Shown here: in pieces, positions 26,027 through 35,354 of the stretch
Position numbering within the stretch: the stretch's first letter is position 1
Layout: every line of letters starts with the position of its first letter
From: Bacteroidia bacterium
GTDB lineage: Bacteria > Bacteroidota > Bacteroidia > Palsa-965
NCBI GenBank assembly: GCA_023151315.1
Contig: JAKLJE010000020.1
Coordinates: forward strand, 1-64,000
Length of the DNA: 64,000 nucleotides
Direction: 5' to 3'
Made by a program: the position numbers and the translations under genes
Notes under the pieces: model-generated
Told to the model about the DNA's origin: nothing
The model's input: the letters and a program-made list of their open reading frames with translations, nothing else
Databases searched by the model: none

Positions 26027-26731
26027 ATGAAAAAACTTCTCACTCTCGCTTTGCTATGCACAGCATTCGTTATCGGCGCACAGGCGCAGGATGGCGGTGA
26101 TAAAAAGAAAAAGAAAGCTGAGAAAAAAGAAGCAGCTTCTAAATCTGACGCAGTAGATACAACAAGTAACGGTAATCGTGCAGCAATTGACGAACCTGGT
26201 ACTGTACGCGGCAGTAAAGACAAGAAAAAGACTGTTACCAAAGACAGCACGAAAACTGAATCGCCTGCGCCTTCTCCAAATCCTGCTTCAGGAGTAGAAA
26301 GGCCAAAGGATGATGAAGTGGAAGCTCCAAAACAGGATCAAGCCTCATCGGAGGCACCGGCAGAACCTGCTAAAACTGAAGAAGCAGCACCACCTGCACC
26401 TCCGGGAGCGGGAAATCTGGACGCAAGCGGATCCGGCACTTCACTGACAATAGATGAAGCCGGATCTCAACGTGTAAAGACACCTGCTACTACACCGAAA
26501 GCAGCAGATGTAATTCCCCAGAATCTTACAATTGACGAAGCAGGTTCACAAAAAGTGAAGACTACCGTGAATAATGCTACCAATGGCACTTCAGCCCCAA
26601 CAAAACTGACCATTGATGAACCCGGCTCACAGAAAGTGAAAGTAACTCCGAACAATCTCGAAGGTGGAACAGATTCACTGAAAACGAATGCGCCAGGCAA
26701 ACTTCTGGATCTTCTTATCCCGAAGAAATAA
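26027..26731 (+). CDS. Secreted low-complexity protein with TIDEAGSQKVK repeats
   Basis: I do not recognise this 234-residue protein. It has a signal peptide (MKKLLTLALLCTAFVIGAQAQ), a Lys-rich segment, a Pro/Glu/Ala-rich linker (about 80-125) and then three near-identical motifs: LTIDEAGSQRVKT, LTIDEAGSQKVKT and LTIDEPGSQKVKV, spaced about 28-29 residues apart. A looser fourth copy, AAIDEPGTVRGS, lies near residue 52. The regular spacing in an otherwise disordered protein suggests short linear binding motifs on a periplasmic or surface chain. It has its own promoter and terminator. Confidence 0.6.
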   Translation: MKKLLTLALLCTAFVIGAQAQDGGDKKKKKAEKKEAASKSDAVDTTSNGNRAAIDEPGTVRGSKDKKKTVTKDSTKTESPAPSPNPASGVERPKDDEVEAPKQDQASSEAPAEPAKTEEAAPPAPPGAGNLDASGSGTSLTIDEAGSQRVKTPATTPKAADVIPQNLTIDEAGSQKVKTTVNNATNGTSAPTKLTIDEPGSQKVKVTPNNLEGGTDSLKTNAPGKLLDLLIPKK

Positions 26732-26750
26732 GCAGTACGATATTGAATAA

Positions 26751-26782
26751 AAAAAGACCTGATGATTCGTCAGGTCTTTTTT
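26751..26782. terminator. Bidirectional intrinsic terminator
   Basis: AAAAAGACCTGA (26751-26762) and TCAGGTCTTTTT (26770-26781) form a 12-bp stem with T-runs on both strands. It ends the repeat-protein gene on the plus strand and the dehydrogenase gene (ending at 26786) on the minus strand. Confidence 0.88.
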
Positions 26783-26785
26783 GTG

Positions 26786-28111
26786 TTATTGATGTGTTTC
26801 ACTGAACACAATTCCGTATTCCTTAAGCTCATTCAAAACCGGATCATAAAGATCTTTCTTAACAGGAACAACAACGCCTGCAGAACTGTACTTGCCCGTG
26901 AGTATCATCTTAATGGCAATTGCCGCAGGAAGACCCACAGTTTTGGCCATAGCAGTATTCACTTCATCATCGCCTTTTACAACTAAAGATGATATTATAG
27001 TCTGCTGCTTGCCATTCAGAGTGAATTCGAAAATGTGCTGCATCACCACCATGTCTTTGTCGCCTTGTTTCAGCTTCCACTTCTCTTCAAGTAGTTTCTG
27101 CAGCGCCTGAGCTGGTGTTGCGCTATCCATTGCGATTTTCACATTGCTCAATACACCGGTCCACTCTACCATATCCATCACAGATCCGCCAGCTTCAACT
27201 CCGGCAAGTTTTGCGAGTCTTTCACGCAATGTACCTTTTCCTTCAGGAAGCAAAGCGGCTACCAAATCTGCATACGTCATGTTTGCGGAATCTTCCAGCC
27301 TCCATGTATCATCGGTGATACCCAATTGCACAAATACATTCCAGGCTTCACAAAAGCCGTGATGACGCAAAGTACCACGCAACATTGTCGGGATTGATTC
27401 CAACCCGTAAACAGTGCGGTAAGAAAGTGAATCACGATTGGCGTAAGCATCAAACTTACCGTGTCCTTCAACGGTAATTGACTTTGCCTCAGAAAACAAA
27501 CGTTGATAAGGAAGGTAGCGGTACTTTCCATCGCGGATGTACTGCGCTGTTCCCTGTCCTGCAAGAATAACATTACGCGGATTCCAGGAGAACTTGTAAC
27601 CCCATGGATTGTCATTAGATTCAGGAGCAACTAATCCCCCGCAATAGCTGTAAAACGCATTCATCACACCGCCTTTGCTGCGGATTTCATCAATGATCTG
27701 CATGGCGCTCATATGGTCAATGCCCGGATCAAGTCCGATTTCATTGAGCAGTATTACTCCTTTTGCCAGCGCTTCTTCATGCAACGATTTCATCTTATCA
27801 GAAACATAAGACGCAGTTACGAGATGCTTTCCGAATCTCACGCAGTCTTCTGCAACCTGTCCATGCATGAATGCCGGAAGCATAGAAACAACAAGGTCAG
27901 CGTTTGTAATTTCCGCTTCCCGCTGCTGCTGGTTATTGATATCAAAAACGAAAGCCGTACCACGATCGTGCGTACCTACCCTATCTTGTGCCTGCTTAAG
28001 ATTCACATCTCCTACACTGATAGTCCAATTGCAGGAGGAACTGTTATTCAGCAGATAATTGATCAGTGCAGAAGACGAACGACCGGCACCAATGACCAGA
28101 ATTGTTTTCAT
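26786..28111 (-). CDS. Saccharopine dehydrogenase-like oxidoreductase
   Basis: The 441-residue protein opens with a Rossmann nucleotide-binding loop (ILVIGAGRSSSALINYLL) and has the C-terminal saccharopine dehydrogenase domain: LNEIGLDPGIDHMSA near 140 and the aspartate-semialdehyde-like LRGTLRHHGFCEAWN near 255. Family members reduce or oxidise the secondary amine of saccharopine in lysine metabolism, and similar enzymes act on carboxyspermidine or other imines. No lysine-pathway neighbour is present, so the substrate is uncertain. It is a single-gene unit with terminators on both sides. Confidence 0.85.
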   Translation of the reverse strand: MKTILVIGAGRSSSALINYLLNNSSSCNWTISVGDVNLKQAQDRVGTHDRGTAFVFDINNQQQREAEITNADLVVSMLPAFMHGQVAEDCVRFGKHLVTASYVSDKMKSLHEEALAKGVILLNEIGLDPGIDHMSAMQIIDEIRSKGGVMNAFYSYCGGLVAPESNDNPWGYKFSWNPRNVILAGQGTAQYIRDGKYRYLPYQRLFSEAKSITVEGHGKFDAYANRDSLSYRTVYGLESIPTMLRGTLRHHGFCEAWNVFVQLGITDDTWRLEDSANMTYADLVAALLPEGKGTLRERLAKLAGVEAGGSVMDMVEWTGVLSNVKIAMDSATPAQALQKLLEEKWKLKQGDKDMVVMQHIFEFTLNGKQQTIISSLVVKGDDEVNTAMAKTVGLPAAIAIKMILTGKYSSAGVVVPVKKDLYDPVLNELKEYGIVFSETHQ

Positions 28112-28153
28112 GCCTGCGAAGTTACTGAATCCCTTGCGGAATATAAGTCACGA

Positions 28154-28187
28154 AAAAGCCTCCTTCAAACTAATGAAGGAGGCTTTT
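28154..28187 (-). terminator. Intrinsic terminator of the PKD protein gene
   Basis: AAAAGCCTCCTTCA (28154-28167) and TGAAGGAGGCTTTT (28174-28187) form a perfect 14-bp stem with a 6-base loop. On the minus strand it follows the stop of the PKD gene at 28202 by about 15 bases. Confidence 0.88.
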
Positions 28188-28201
28188 CAATAAGACTGAA
28201 T

Positions 28202-30145
28202 TTACTTCGTAAAGATCAGATTTCCGTTGCTGATTACAGCATCATTCACTGAAATACGATAGAAGTACATTCCAACTGCAATCTCACCACGGGCAATGTT
28301 CAGAGGCATTCCGAATGTTCCATTCTGTGTCATGATCAGCTTACCTGCTGCATCATACAAACCGAACTGGTAATTTCCGGTGTAAAGTGTTGAGTTCACC
28401 ATTACTGTTGCCTGGTCTGCGGCCGGATTCGGATATACAACCGACTCTGTGCCGTTAACAGACAATGCGTCAGTTATAACGAGCAGAATACTGTCACATG
28501 AAGTCACTGAATCTCCGCAGACATTCCAGGTGGTAAGACATACGTTAAACAATCCTGTTGTTGCATAAGTATGACTTGGGTTTTGTGAAGTTGAAAAGTT
28601 ACCGTCACCGAAATCCCACATGTAAGTTGCAGCTCCGGTAGCTGTGCTCGTGAAGTTTGCTGTAAATGCAGAATCTGTTGACGTGAAAGTTGCGCTGAGC
28701 GTTTCAGGACAAACTGTAACACTTGAACACATGGTATCAGGGTCACATCCACCTGCAATCAGACATACAGTGTAGGTTCCGTTTGTCGCATAAACGTGTA
28801 CAGGATTCTGCGAACTTGAAGTTGTAGAATCACCGAAATCCCATGTCCATGAATTCGTGTTCGAAGACATATCTGTGAATGTTACAGTTCCTGAAGAATC
28901 AGACGTATTGAACATGGCAACAGATGGAGCGCAGATATTCACAGTATCACAAGTAGTAGTCGAATCACAACCGTAAGCGGTTACACAAACTGTATATGTT
29001 CCGCTGGTTGAATAAGTATGGGTCGGCGTCATTCCGGAACCAAGCGGTGAACCGTCACCGAAATCCCATGACCATGATGTTGCTCCGGTTGAAGAAGCTG
29101 AAAAGATGTAAGCTCCGCTACCTGCAGATGCTGCTGTGAACGTAACGGTCGGAGCAATACATACAGTAACAGAATCGCAGAACACTGCTGTATCACAAGT
29201 TCCGCGAATTGCAGTAACGCAAACGTAATAAGTGCCTGATGCGGAATACGTGTGACTCGGATTCTGCTGAGTTGACGTCGTGGCGTCACCAAAATCCCAA
29301 ATCCATGATGTCGCGTTGGTTGATGCATCCGTAAAATTCACGGTACCACCGGATGCAGTTGCACTGTAAGACGCTGTAGTCGCTGCGCTACCGCACACAG
29401 TTACAGTTTGACAAACCGTATCTGTACCGCAGGAGTTAGTGATGTAAGCACAAACGTTATAAGTTCCACCCAAAGTATAAGTGTGTGTAGGGTTGTCAGT
29501 CGTATCAAGCGGCGAACTGTCGCCGTAATTCCATACAGTAGTGAAAGACGTATCCGCATTTGTTGAGAATGAAACATCAGATTGGTTCAGAACTGTGTTG
29601 GATGCAGTATACGTTATCAATGAATCGTAATATAAAAATACGCGACCGATGTTAGTGGATGAAGGCTCAGTCCACAACTGGGTCGGTGCTGTTGTAGTTA
29701 AAGGAAACTGCATCCCCAATCTTGTCGTTGGAGTCAAGATTCCTTCAATCGTTGTACCTGTACTTCCGTTTCCGTAAGACGTTGTTGTGCCTCTGCAACC
29801 AAGCACACCGATAATATCTCCTTGTTCTACCTGAATGTTACAAGGAATAATTCCACTCGCCGGTCCGTTCTGTACCAACAGCAAAGTTGTAAAGTTATTG
29901 GTGGTTGTTGAAAACGTAGGCGGAGTAGCGGGGAAACGAACAATTGCGATCGATTGATTACCTGCGTTATTAGTTGGAACTTCTGCCCCGGTTATTGTAA
30001 AGCAAGATTGCGCCACGAACCAATATCCTCTGACATTGGAGGAAAACGTGGATGTCTGTGCGGGCATTGGAGTCTGAATCTGCGTTTGCGCAAAAACAGA
30101 TGACGTAAGCAGCAATCCTGCTGCAAGGTGTAGAAGTTTTTTCAT
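28202..30145 (-). CDS. Secreted multi-PKD-domain protein with T9SS sorting domain
   Basis: From the ATG at 30145 (MKKLLHLAAGLLLTSSVFAQ) the protein has 647 residues: a signal peptide, an N-terminal domain of about 170 residues, then five PKD-like repeats marked by WDFGDxxxxxxxNPxHTY and YxVCVTA, many with a conserved Cys pair (GCDSTTTCDTV). The end is a sorting domain (VVYPNPAADQATVMV to NGNLIFTK). It is likely an adhesive or scaffold surface protein exported by T9SS. The terminator at 28154-28187 and a promoter box at 30165-30172 delimit a single-gene unit. Confidence 0.85.
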   Translation of the reverse strand: MKKLLHLAAGLLLTSSVFAQTQIQTPMPAQTSTFSSNVRGYWFVAQSCFTITGAEVPTNNAGNQSIAIVRFPATPPTFSTTTNNFTTLLLVQNGPASGIIPCNIQVEQGDIIGVLGCRGTTTSYGNGSTGTTIEGILTPTTRLGMQFPLTTTAPTQLWTEPSSTNIGRVFLYYDSLITYTASNTVLNQSDVSFSTNADTSFTTVWNYGDSSPLDTTDNPTHTYTLGGTYNVCAYITNSCGTDTVCQTVTVCGSAATTASYSATASGGTVNFTDASTNATSWIWDFGDATTSTQQNPSHTYSASGTYYVCVTAIRGTCDTAVFCDSVTVCIAPTVTFTAASAGSGAYIFSASSTGATSWSWDFGDGSPLGSGMTPTHTYSTSGTYTVCVTAYGCDSTTTCDTVNICAPSVAMFNTSDSSGTVTFTDMSSNTNSWTWDFGDSTTSSSQNPVHVYATNGTYTVCLIAGGCDPDTMCSSVTVCPETLSATFTSTDSAFTANFTSTATGAATYMWDFGDGNFSTSQNPSHTYATTGLFNVCLTTWNVCGDSVTSCDSILLVITDALSVNGTESVVYPNPAADQATVMVNSTLYTGNYQFGLYDAAGKLIMTQNGTFGMPLNIARGEIAVGMYFYRISVNDAVISNGNLIFTK

Positions 30146-30164
30146 GTGTTGGGTGTTTGTGGGG

Positions 30165-30172
30165 CAAAGATA
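30165..30172 (-). promoter_or_regulatory. Bacteroidota -7 box for the PKD protein gene
   Basis: The minus strand reads TATCTTTG, a perfect match, 20 bases upstream of the ATG at 30145. This supports the short start over the in-frame start at 30199. Confidence 0.55.
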
Positions 30173-30303
30173 GTCTATTTCGGCGGTGAACCTGAACATG
30201 AGCTAGAGCCGGGAAATGATCAAGGGAAAAGGTTAAACTGATGTATTCTCTTTACACTTTTCTGCTATTAGTCCTGTAAACAAGCAGAATATGTGCGAAT
30301 CCG

Positions 30304-30432
30304 ATGAAACAAAAACAAATCGTTGATGATACTTACAATCCTGAGAATTACGATAGTGGATCAAAGATGATGCACGTCACCACCGGCTCTGTTTGTTGTC
30401 ACTTGCCCCGGCCGACAAATCAACTACCTTAG
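30304..30432 (+). CDS. Possible small protein of 42 residues upstream of mlaE
   Basis: An ATG at 30304 opens a frame of 42 codons ending with TAG 9 bases before the mlaE start. The protein would be hydrophilic, with two adjacent Cys and a Pro-rich end (VCCHLPRPTNQLP). There is no family match I know. It could be a translated leader or chance; the rest of the 240-base gap holds no other feature. Confidence 0.22.
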   Translation: MKQKQIVDDTYNPENYDSGSKMMHVTTGSVCCHLPRPTNQLP

Positions 30433-30441
30433 CTTCAAATC

Positions 30442-31209
30442 ATGGCGCTACCAGGCTGGAAAAAAGTTGTTGCTGAAACAGGAGCAATGTCGGCATTTGC
30501 CGGTCGCTTCTTCGCGGAGTTCTGGAGACCTCGTTACGAATTCCGTGAATTCTTCAGACAGTGTTTCTACGTAGGTTACCAGACACTTGGGCTGGTGGCA
30601 ATGACTGCTTTCATCATAGGTCTTGTAATTACAATTCAGTCGCGCCCTACTCTTGTGCGTTTCGGTGCTGAAGCATGGCTTCCGGGAATGGTTTCGGTTT
30701 CACTTGTACGTGAAATTGTTCCTGTGATTACCGCACTGATCTGCGCCGGTAAAATCGGTTCAAGTATCGGTGCTGAACTCGGCTCGATGCGCGTAACTGA
30801 GCAGATCGATGCAATGGAAGTATCCGGTACAAATCCGTTCAAATTTCTGGTAGTGACACGCATGTTGGCTACTACGCTTACTATTCCTATTCTCGCCATG
30901 ATTGCAGACGGCGTTTCGCTCTATGGAAGTTACCTTGGCTGTAATCTGCACGCCACGGTAAGTTGGGATCTGTTCTGGTATCATGTATTCAACTCTGTTT
31001 GGTTTACAGATTTTGCTCCTGCTTTTATTAAAACTTACTTCTTCGGATTTGCGATCGGACTTGTGGGTTGTTACAAAGGCTATTTCACAACTCATGGAAC
31101 TGAAGGTGTTGGTCGATCAGCGAATTCTGCAGTTGTTCTCTCCTCCTTGCTCATTTTCATAATTGACCTCATCGCCGTACAAATAACGGATCTGATGGGA
31201 CTGAATTAA
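30442..31209 (+). CDS. mlaE: MlaE-like permease of a lipid ABC transporter
   Basis: This 255-residue protein has five or six membrane helices and the MlaE/TrbI-type permease core, seen in IQSRPTLVRFGAEAWLPG and GKIGSSIGAELGSMRVTEQIDAMEVSG. It sits in the inner membrane as the translocation unit of a system that moves phospholipids between inner and outer membrane. The ATPase starts 3 bases after its stop and the MCE protein follows, so the three are one operon. MlaB, MlaC and MlaA are absent, as is usual in Bacteroidota. Confidence 0.92.
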   Translation: MALPGWKKVVAETGAMSAFAGRFFAEFWRPRYEFREFFRQCFYVGYQTLGLVAMTAFIIGLVITIQSRPTLVRFGAEAWLPGMVSVSLVREIVPVITALICAGKIGSSIGAELGSMRVTEQIDAMEVSGTNPFKFLVVTRMLATTLTIPILAMIADGVSLYGSYLGCNLHATVSWDLFWYHVFNSVWFTDFAPAFIKTYFFGFAIGLVGCYKGYFTTHGTEGVGRSANSAVVLSSLLIFIIDLIAVQITDLMGLN

Positions 31210-31212
31210 CCG

Positions 31213-31965
31213 ATGCCGAACGCTACTCCTGATACACGTCAAACAGTTCTCGAAATTTCCGACTTATGGAAATCATTCGACAGCAATCACGTGTTACGCG
31301 GCGTTGGACTTCAACTTCATCAGGGTGAAAATTTGGTGGTACTGGGGAAATCCGGTTCGGGAAAGTCCGTACTGATTAAACTGATTATCGGATTAATGGA
31401 ACCTGATAAAGGAGAAATCAAAGTGTTCGGTAAAAACATTCCGCAACTGAAACAAGCGGAGTTGGATGAAATCCGTACGCGTATTGGATTTCTGTTTCAG
31501 AGTAATGCACTTTACGATTCAATGACAGTCAGAGAAAACCTGGAATTTCCTCTGCGACGACACAGAAAAAAACTCACTCAAGTTGAAGTGGACAGTCTGA
31601 TCGAAGAAGTGCTTTCCAACGTTGGATTGGCCCACACAAAAGACATGATGCCTTCTGAATTGTCCGGTGGAATGAAAAAGCGTATTGCACTTGCACGTAC
31701 TCTGATTCTCAAACCTGAAATCATTTTGTATGATGAACCCACCACCGGACTTGATCCGGTTACTTCGAGAGAAATCAGCAACCTGATGCTGGATATCCAG
31801 AAAAAATACAATACTTCATCAATCATTATTGCTCACGATATGAGTTGTGTGCGAATTACAGCTAACAGAATCATAACTTTGGTTGACGGAACCTGCTATG
31901 CAGTGGGAACCTGGGATGAATTGAGTCATTCCTCCGATCCCAAAGTCAAACAGTTTTTCGAATAA
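31213..31965 (+). CDS. mlaF: MlaF-like ATP-binding protein of a lipid ABC transporter
   Basis: The 250-residue ABC ATPase shows Walker A GKSGSGKSVLIKLI near residue 45, the signature ELSGGMKKRIALAR near 150, Walker B ILYDEPTTGLDP near 175 and the switch His in IIAHDMS. The GMKKR variant of the signature is typical of MlaF. It powers lipid transfer through the MlaE permease encoded just upstream and the MCE protein just downstream. Confidence 0.93.
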   Translation: MPNATPDTRQTVLEISDLWKSFDSNHVLRGVGLQLHQGENLVVLGKSGSGKSVLIKLIIGLMEPDKGEIKVFGKNIPQLKQAELDEIRTRIGFLFQSNALYDSMTVRENLEFPLRRHRKKLTQVEVDSLIEEVLSNVGLAHTKDMMPSELSGGMKKRIALARTLILKPEIILYDEPTTGLDPVTSREISNLMLDIQKKYNTSSIIIAHDMSCVRITANRIITLVDGTCYAVGTWDELSHSSDPKVKQFFE

Positions 31966-31968
31966 AGG

Positions 31969-32946
31969 ATGGCTTCACTGAAAGAATTTTACCGCAATTT
32001 CCGTCTCGGCATTTTTGTTGCTATAGGTTCCGCTTTGCTGATTGCAGGATTATACATCATCGGCGCTAAGCAGAATTTCTTCGGTGACGTCTTCAGAGTT
32101 GAAGCTAATTTCAAAAATGTAAACGGACTCCACGCCGGCAATAATGTTCGATTCGCAGGTATTGATGTTGGGACGGTTGAAAGCATTGATATTATTTCCG
32201 ACAGCTCCGTGAAAGTCATTCTTATCATTGACGAAGACTATCACGAGTTTATTCGTAAGAACTGCAGAGCAACCATTACAACCGATGGCTTGATGGGTAA
32301 CAAACTCGTTAGTATTGAAATCGGAGAAGGACCTTCGGATCCGGTTCAAGATGGCGATAAGATCGCGACGAAAGAATCCATTGATACGGATCAGATGATA
32401 CGTACACTCAATACAACTAACGAAAACATCAAACAGATCACTGAAGACCTGTTGCGTATCACCGAGAAAATCAACAGTCCTAATTCCTTGTGGAGCCTTC
32501 TGATGGACACCACGATGGCTGAGAATGTGAAAGCCACTATCGTAAGCATTCGACAAAGCGGAAACAATACTATGGTTGCAACAGGCAATTTCTCTGCTAT
32601 TGTTAATGACATTAAAAACGGAAAAGGAAACATTGGTGCGTTGATCACAGACACCACGATCAGTTCGAACATTCGTCAGTCCGTGGTAACCATTCGTGCA
32701 GTAAGCGACTCCATGTTGATTCTGAGTGGAGATGTAAACAAACTCTCTCAACAGATTTCCAGCGGTCAGGGAACCCTGGGCACACTAATCATGGATACAA
32801 CTCTGGTGTATAATCTGAATGCCAGTGTAGCTTCCATCAATAAAGGCTCTGCAGACTTTGCTAACATGATGGATGCACTGAAGCAAAGCAGACTGATGAA
32901 GAAATATTTCCGTCGCAGAGAAAAAGCAGCAGGATCATCAAAATAG
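31969..32946 (+). CDS. mlaD: MlaD family (MCE-domain) substrate-binding protein
   Basis: A single N-terminal membrane helix (about residues 12-34) anchors the protein in the inner membrane. One MCE domain follows (about 40-120: NFKNVNGLHAGNNVRFAGIDVGTV), then a helical region to about residue 320 with repeated SxxxxxLIMDTT-type units (LWSLLMDTTMAEN, NIGALITDTTISSN, TLGTLIMDTTLVYN). MCE proteins form hexameric tunnels for lipids. It completes the Mla operon. The three DTT-type repeats in the helical part are common in Bacteroidota MCE proteins. Confidence 0.92.
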   Translation: MASLKEFYRNFRLGIFVAIGSALLIAGLYIIGAKQNFFGDVFRVEANFKNVNGLHAGNNVRFAGIDVGTVESIDIISDSSVKVILIIDEDYHEFIRKNCRATITTDGLMGNKLVSIEIGEGPSDPVQDGDKIATKESIDTDQMIRTLNTTNENIKQITEDLLRITEKINSPNSLWSLLMDTTMAENVKATIVSIRQSGNNTMVATGNFSAIVNDIKNGKGNIGALITDTTISSNIRQSVVTIRAVSDSMLILSGDVNKLSQQISSGQGTLGTLIMDTTLVYNLNASVASINKGSADFANMMDALKQSRLMKKYFRRREKAAGSSK

Positions 32947-32966
32947 ATTCTGCGCTTATGATTCCG

Positions 32967-34322
32967 TTAACGGGCGATAATCACCGACGTTGACTTGCTG
33001 AAAGTTCCGCTGCTCATACGAATCAGATACTGACCATCGTATACAGTGCGGGTATCTATCCACGCAATTGTACTGCCCGGCGCAATTTGGGTTTCCTTAA
33101 TGATTCTTCCCGTTACGTCAACAAGTTGCACAGTCAGCACAGTTGTTACGAGACTGCCCGCCTGCACCGCGATAAAATCACTTGCAGGATTAGGATAAAC
33201 GCTCAATGAGAAAGAATTGAATTCAGTTTCATTAACGGCAGTAGAAGGAACGTAAGTCGTTGTTGGTTCAGAAATTGATGTAACCTTCGAAACAACGTAA
33301 GTTCCGTAGAAAGTCGGACCAACGGCGTAAGGATACGCTGAATTCCAATTCTCATCAACAGTGCAGAAATATGCGTAAGTACCGTTCGGATATTCCGGCG
33401 TAATGCAGAATCTTCCGTTGTGTTCATCCAGATAATCAGAAGCGGAATTCGAAATATATTCATAATCTTCTCTGTAATGACCTAATGGATATGTTGTGCT
33501 TACAGGAGGTCCATCGATTACATCTGTTCCGTCTGCATAATGCGTGCGGACAGTAATATTTCTCAACTGATAAGATGATTTCATGCGTACTATCGGACCT
33601 GTTCCATTGGTATTCTGATATGCATAAGCACCGTAAATCGGATAACCATCATACGCGAAGCCAAGCAAAGGAGAATGCTGTGTGCTGTCAATTACATACA
33701 AACCATCAGAATCGTACAATGAACAAATATTAGACACAGGAACTAAATCAAGATCAAAAGCCGATGGATTCTGATGATGATGATAATTACCCATTGCAGG
33801 ATGTCCTTTTGCACAGTCAAATCCTACTCGCTCCGCAACAACAGCGTCACGATTCCAGATACCCTGCCCGGGAGGTCCCTGAATAGGTCCGCCACCTTCA
33901 GTCTGTGTCGTATTATTCCATGAAACACCGTCGCGATAATCAAACAATGCAACACCATTGATGAACACTCCGATATTGCCCATTGTTGTAGATGTCGGAT
34001 TACCGGTATTTGGTGTTGGCGTCAATGGAATTTTAAAGATTGCGTTCTGATCGCTTGCCTGCGAAGGATTACCATCCAGATAAGGACCTGTTGTATAACT
34101 CGGAATTCCGTTCGTGCTTACATAAACCCAGTTGGTTGAATATTGCACCGTCTGAACATTCACTGCAACATTATCCTGAATCGGCGTAAAGTTGTTCTGA
34201 ACATAATGACTGCCCGTCAACGATGTATTCTGCAGCCATGCGGTAATTGCCGGATTAGTCTGTGCATTTGCAGCAACTGCCATACTCAATGCTGATGCGA
34301 GAAAAAGATGTTTCGTTCTCAT
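32967..34322 (-). CDS. YHYH-domain secreted protein with T9SS sorting domain
   Basis: A signal peptide (MRTKHLFLASALSMAVAANAQ) leads into a YHYH-type domain, marked by GNYHHHQNPSAF near residue 180, GFAYDGYPIYGAYAY near 225 and a late FCTVDENWNSAYPYAVGPTFYG segment. The end is a sorting domain (SVYPNPASDFIAV). The His cluster suggests metal binding, and YHYH proteins are often found near copper-handling genes. The next gene on the same strand, 21 bases upstream, is an MbnH-like peroxidase, so the three genes 32967-36046 probably act together. Confidence 0.83.
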   Translation of the reverse strand: MRTKHLFLASALSMAVAANAQTNPAITAWLQNTSLTGSHYVQNNFTPIQDNVAVNVQTVQYSTNWVYVSTNGIPSYTTGPYLDGNPSQASDQNAIFKIPLTPTPNTGNPTSTTMGNIGVFINGVALFDYRDGVSWNNTTQTEGGGPIQGPPGQGIWNRDAVVAERVGFDCAKGHPAMGNYHHHQNPSAFDLDLVPVSNICSLYDSDGLYVIDSTQHSPLLGFAYDGYPIYGAYAYQNTNGTGPIVRMKSSYQLRNITVRTHYADGTDVIDGPPVSTTYPLGHYREDYEYISNSASDYLDEHNGRFCITPEYPNGTYAYFCTVDENWNSAYPYAVGPTFYGTYVVSKVTSISEPTTTYVPSTAVNETEFNSFSLSVYPNPASDFIAVQAGSLVTTVLTVQLVDVTGRIIKETQIAPGSTIAWIDTRTVYDGQYLIRMSSGTFSKSTSVIIAR

Positions 34323-34343
34323 GGTAGCCTTCGGTTTAGTAGG

Positions 34344-35354
34344 TTATTTCATATTCGGTGGTCCGAATCTTTTGTCGAAAATGAACTTTTTATCACTTAG
34401 TGTCAACAGAAATGCGACGAGATCCGTTTTTTCAGAGGCCGACAGTTCAACCGGTTTCCTTAGTTGCAGGGCAAGTGTACTTGACTCCTTCACTCCCGAT
34501 GTATAATGGCGAATCACATCATACAAACTCAGAAACCTTCCATCGTGCATGTATGGATACGTGAATTCCACATTGCGCAAAGTAGGCACCTTGAACTTCA
34601 TTGAATCCTTTCTGTCGTTTGTAATTCTGAATCTGCCGTAATCATTCAGCAAAGGATCAATGCTCAAACCGTTATTTGCAAAACCGTTATTGGTGAACAG
34701 AGGTTCTGTATGACACGAATTGCAATGGCGCAGAAATAAATCATAACCGTGTTGCTCCTGTTCAGTGTACGAAATGAATCCTGAGCGGACGCTGTCATAC
34801 TTTGAATTGCATGAAACTAAACTGAGCTGAAACTGTGCCAAAGCCAGCAACGTTCTCTGTCCTGTAGCAACAGAATCACCATAGGCTGTGAAGAACAATC
34901 CTCTGTAACGTGATGATCTGTTAAGCTTCAGCACCACATGATTCATTTCCTCCCCCATCTCCGAACCATTTGTGATCGGTGCCAGTGCCTGAACTTCTAT
35001 GTGATTTACAGCGCCATCCCACATCAGCAAAGAACTCCATGCAAGATTAATAAGCGCCGGAGCATTTCTTGTTCCTATGCTGTCATGGATTCCGTGACTT
35101 AACGAATGATCGGTATGCGCGAACGAATTGTACGGTGAATGACACGATGCACATGATGTAGAACTGTCGACTGACAAAACCGGATCATAGAACAATGCGC
35201 GACCAAGTTCTACCTGCGCAGCGGTTAATGGCCTCTTATTGAAATTATAAACCGGCTTAGGAAAGTAAGAAGGCCATGATATCAGTTCAGAGAGTGATCT
35301 GAAGGAAAGCATCACCAGGGTGAGCAAAAACATTATCACAATCGTCCTTCTCAT
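34344..35354 (-). CDS. MbnH-like di-haem cytochrome c peroxidase
   Basis: The 336-residue exported protein has two c-type haem sites, CASCH (Cys68-His72) and CNSCH (Cys211-His215), in a cytochrome c peroxidase/MauG fold. MauG/MbnH relatives oxidise tryptophan residues on a partner protein rather than simply detoxifying peroxide. Its ATG overlaps the stop of an MbnP-like gene (ATGA), the usual arrangement of MbnP-MbnH pairs, in which MbnH converts a Trp of MbnP to kynurenine for copper binding. A plain cytochrome c peroxidase remains possible. Confidence 0.85.
   Translation of the reverse strand: MRRTIVIMFLLTLVMLSFRSLSELISWPSYFPKPVYNFNKRPLTAAQVELGRALFYDPVLSVDSSTSCASCHSPYNSFAHTDHSLSHGIHDSIGTRNAPALINLAWSSLLMWDGAVNHIEVQALAPITNGSEMGEEMNHVVLKLNRSSRYRGLFFTAYGDSVATGQRTLLALAQFQLSLVSCNSKYDSVRSGFISYTEQEQHGYDLFLRHCNSCHTEPLFTNNGFANNGLSIDPLLNDYGRFRITNDRKDSMKFKVPTLRNVEFTYPYMHDGRFLSLYDVIRHYTSGVKESSTLALQLRKPVELSASEKTDLVAFLLTLSDKKFIFDKRFGPPNMK

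Noticed and set aside
32050-32751. 233-residue antisense frame in mlaD
   Set aside because: It lies wholly inside a well-supported gene on the other strand.
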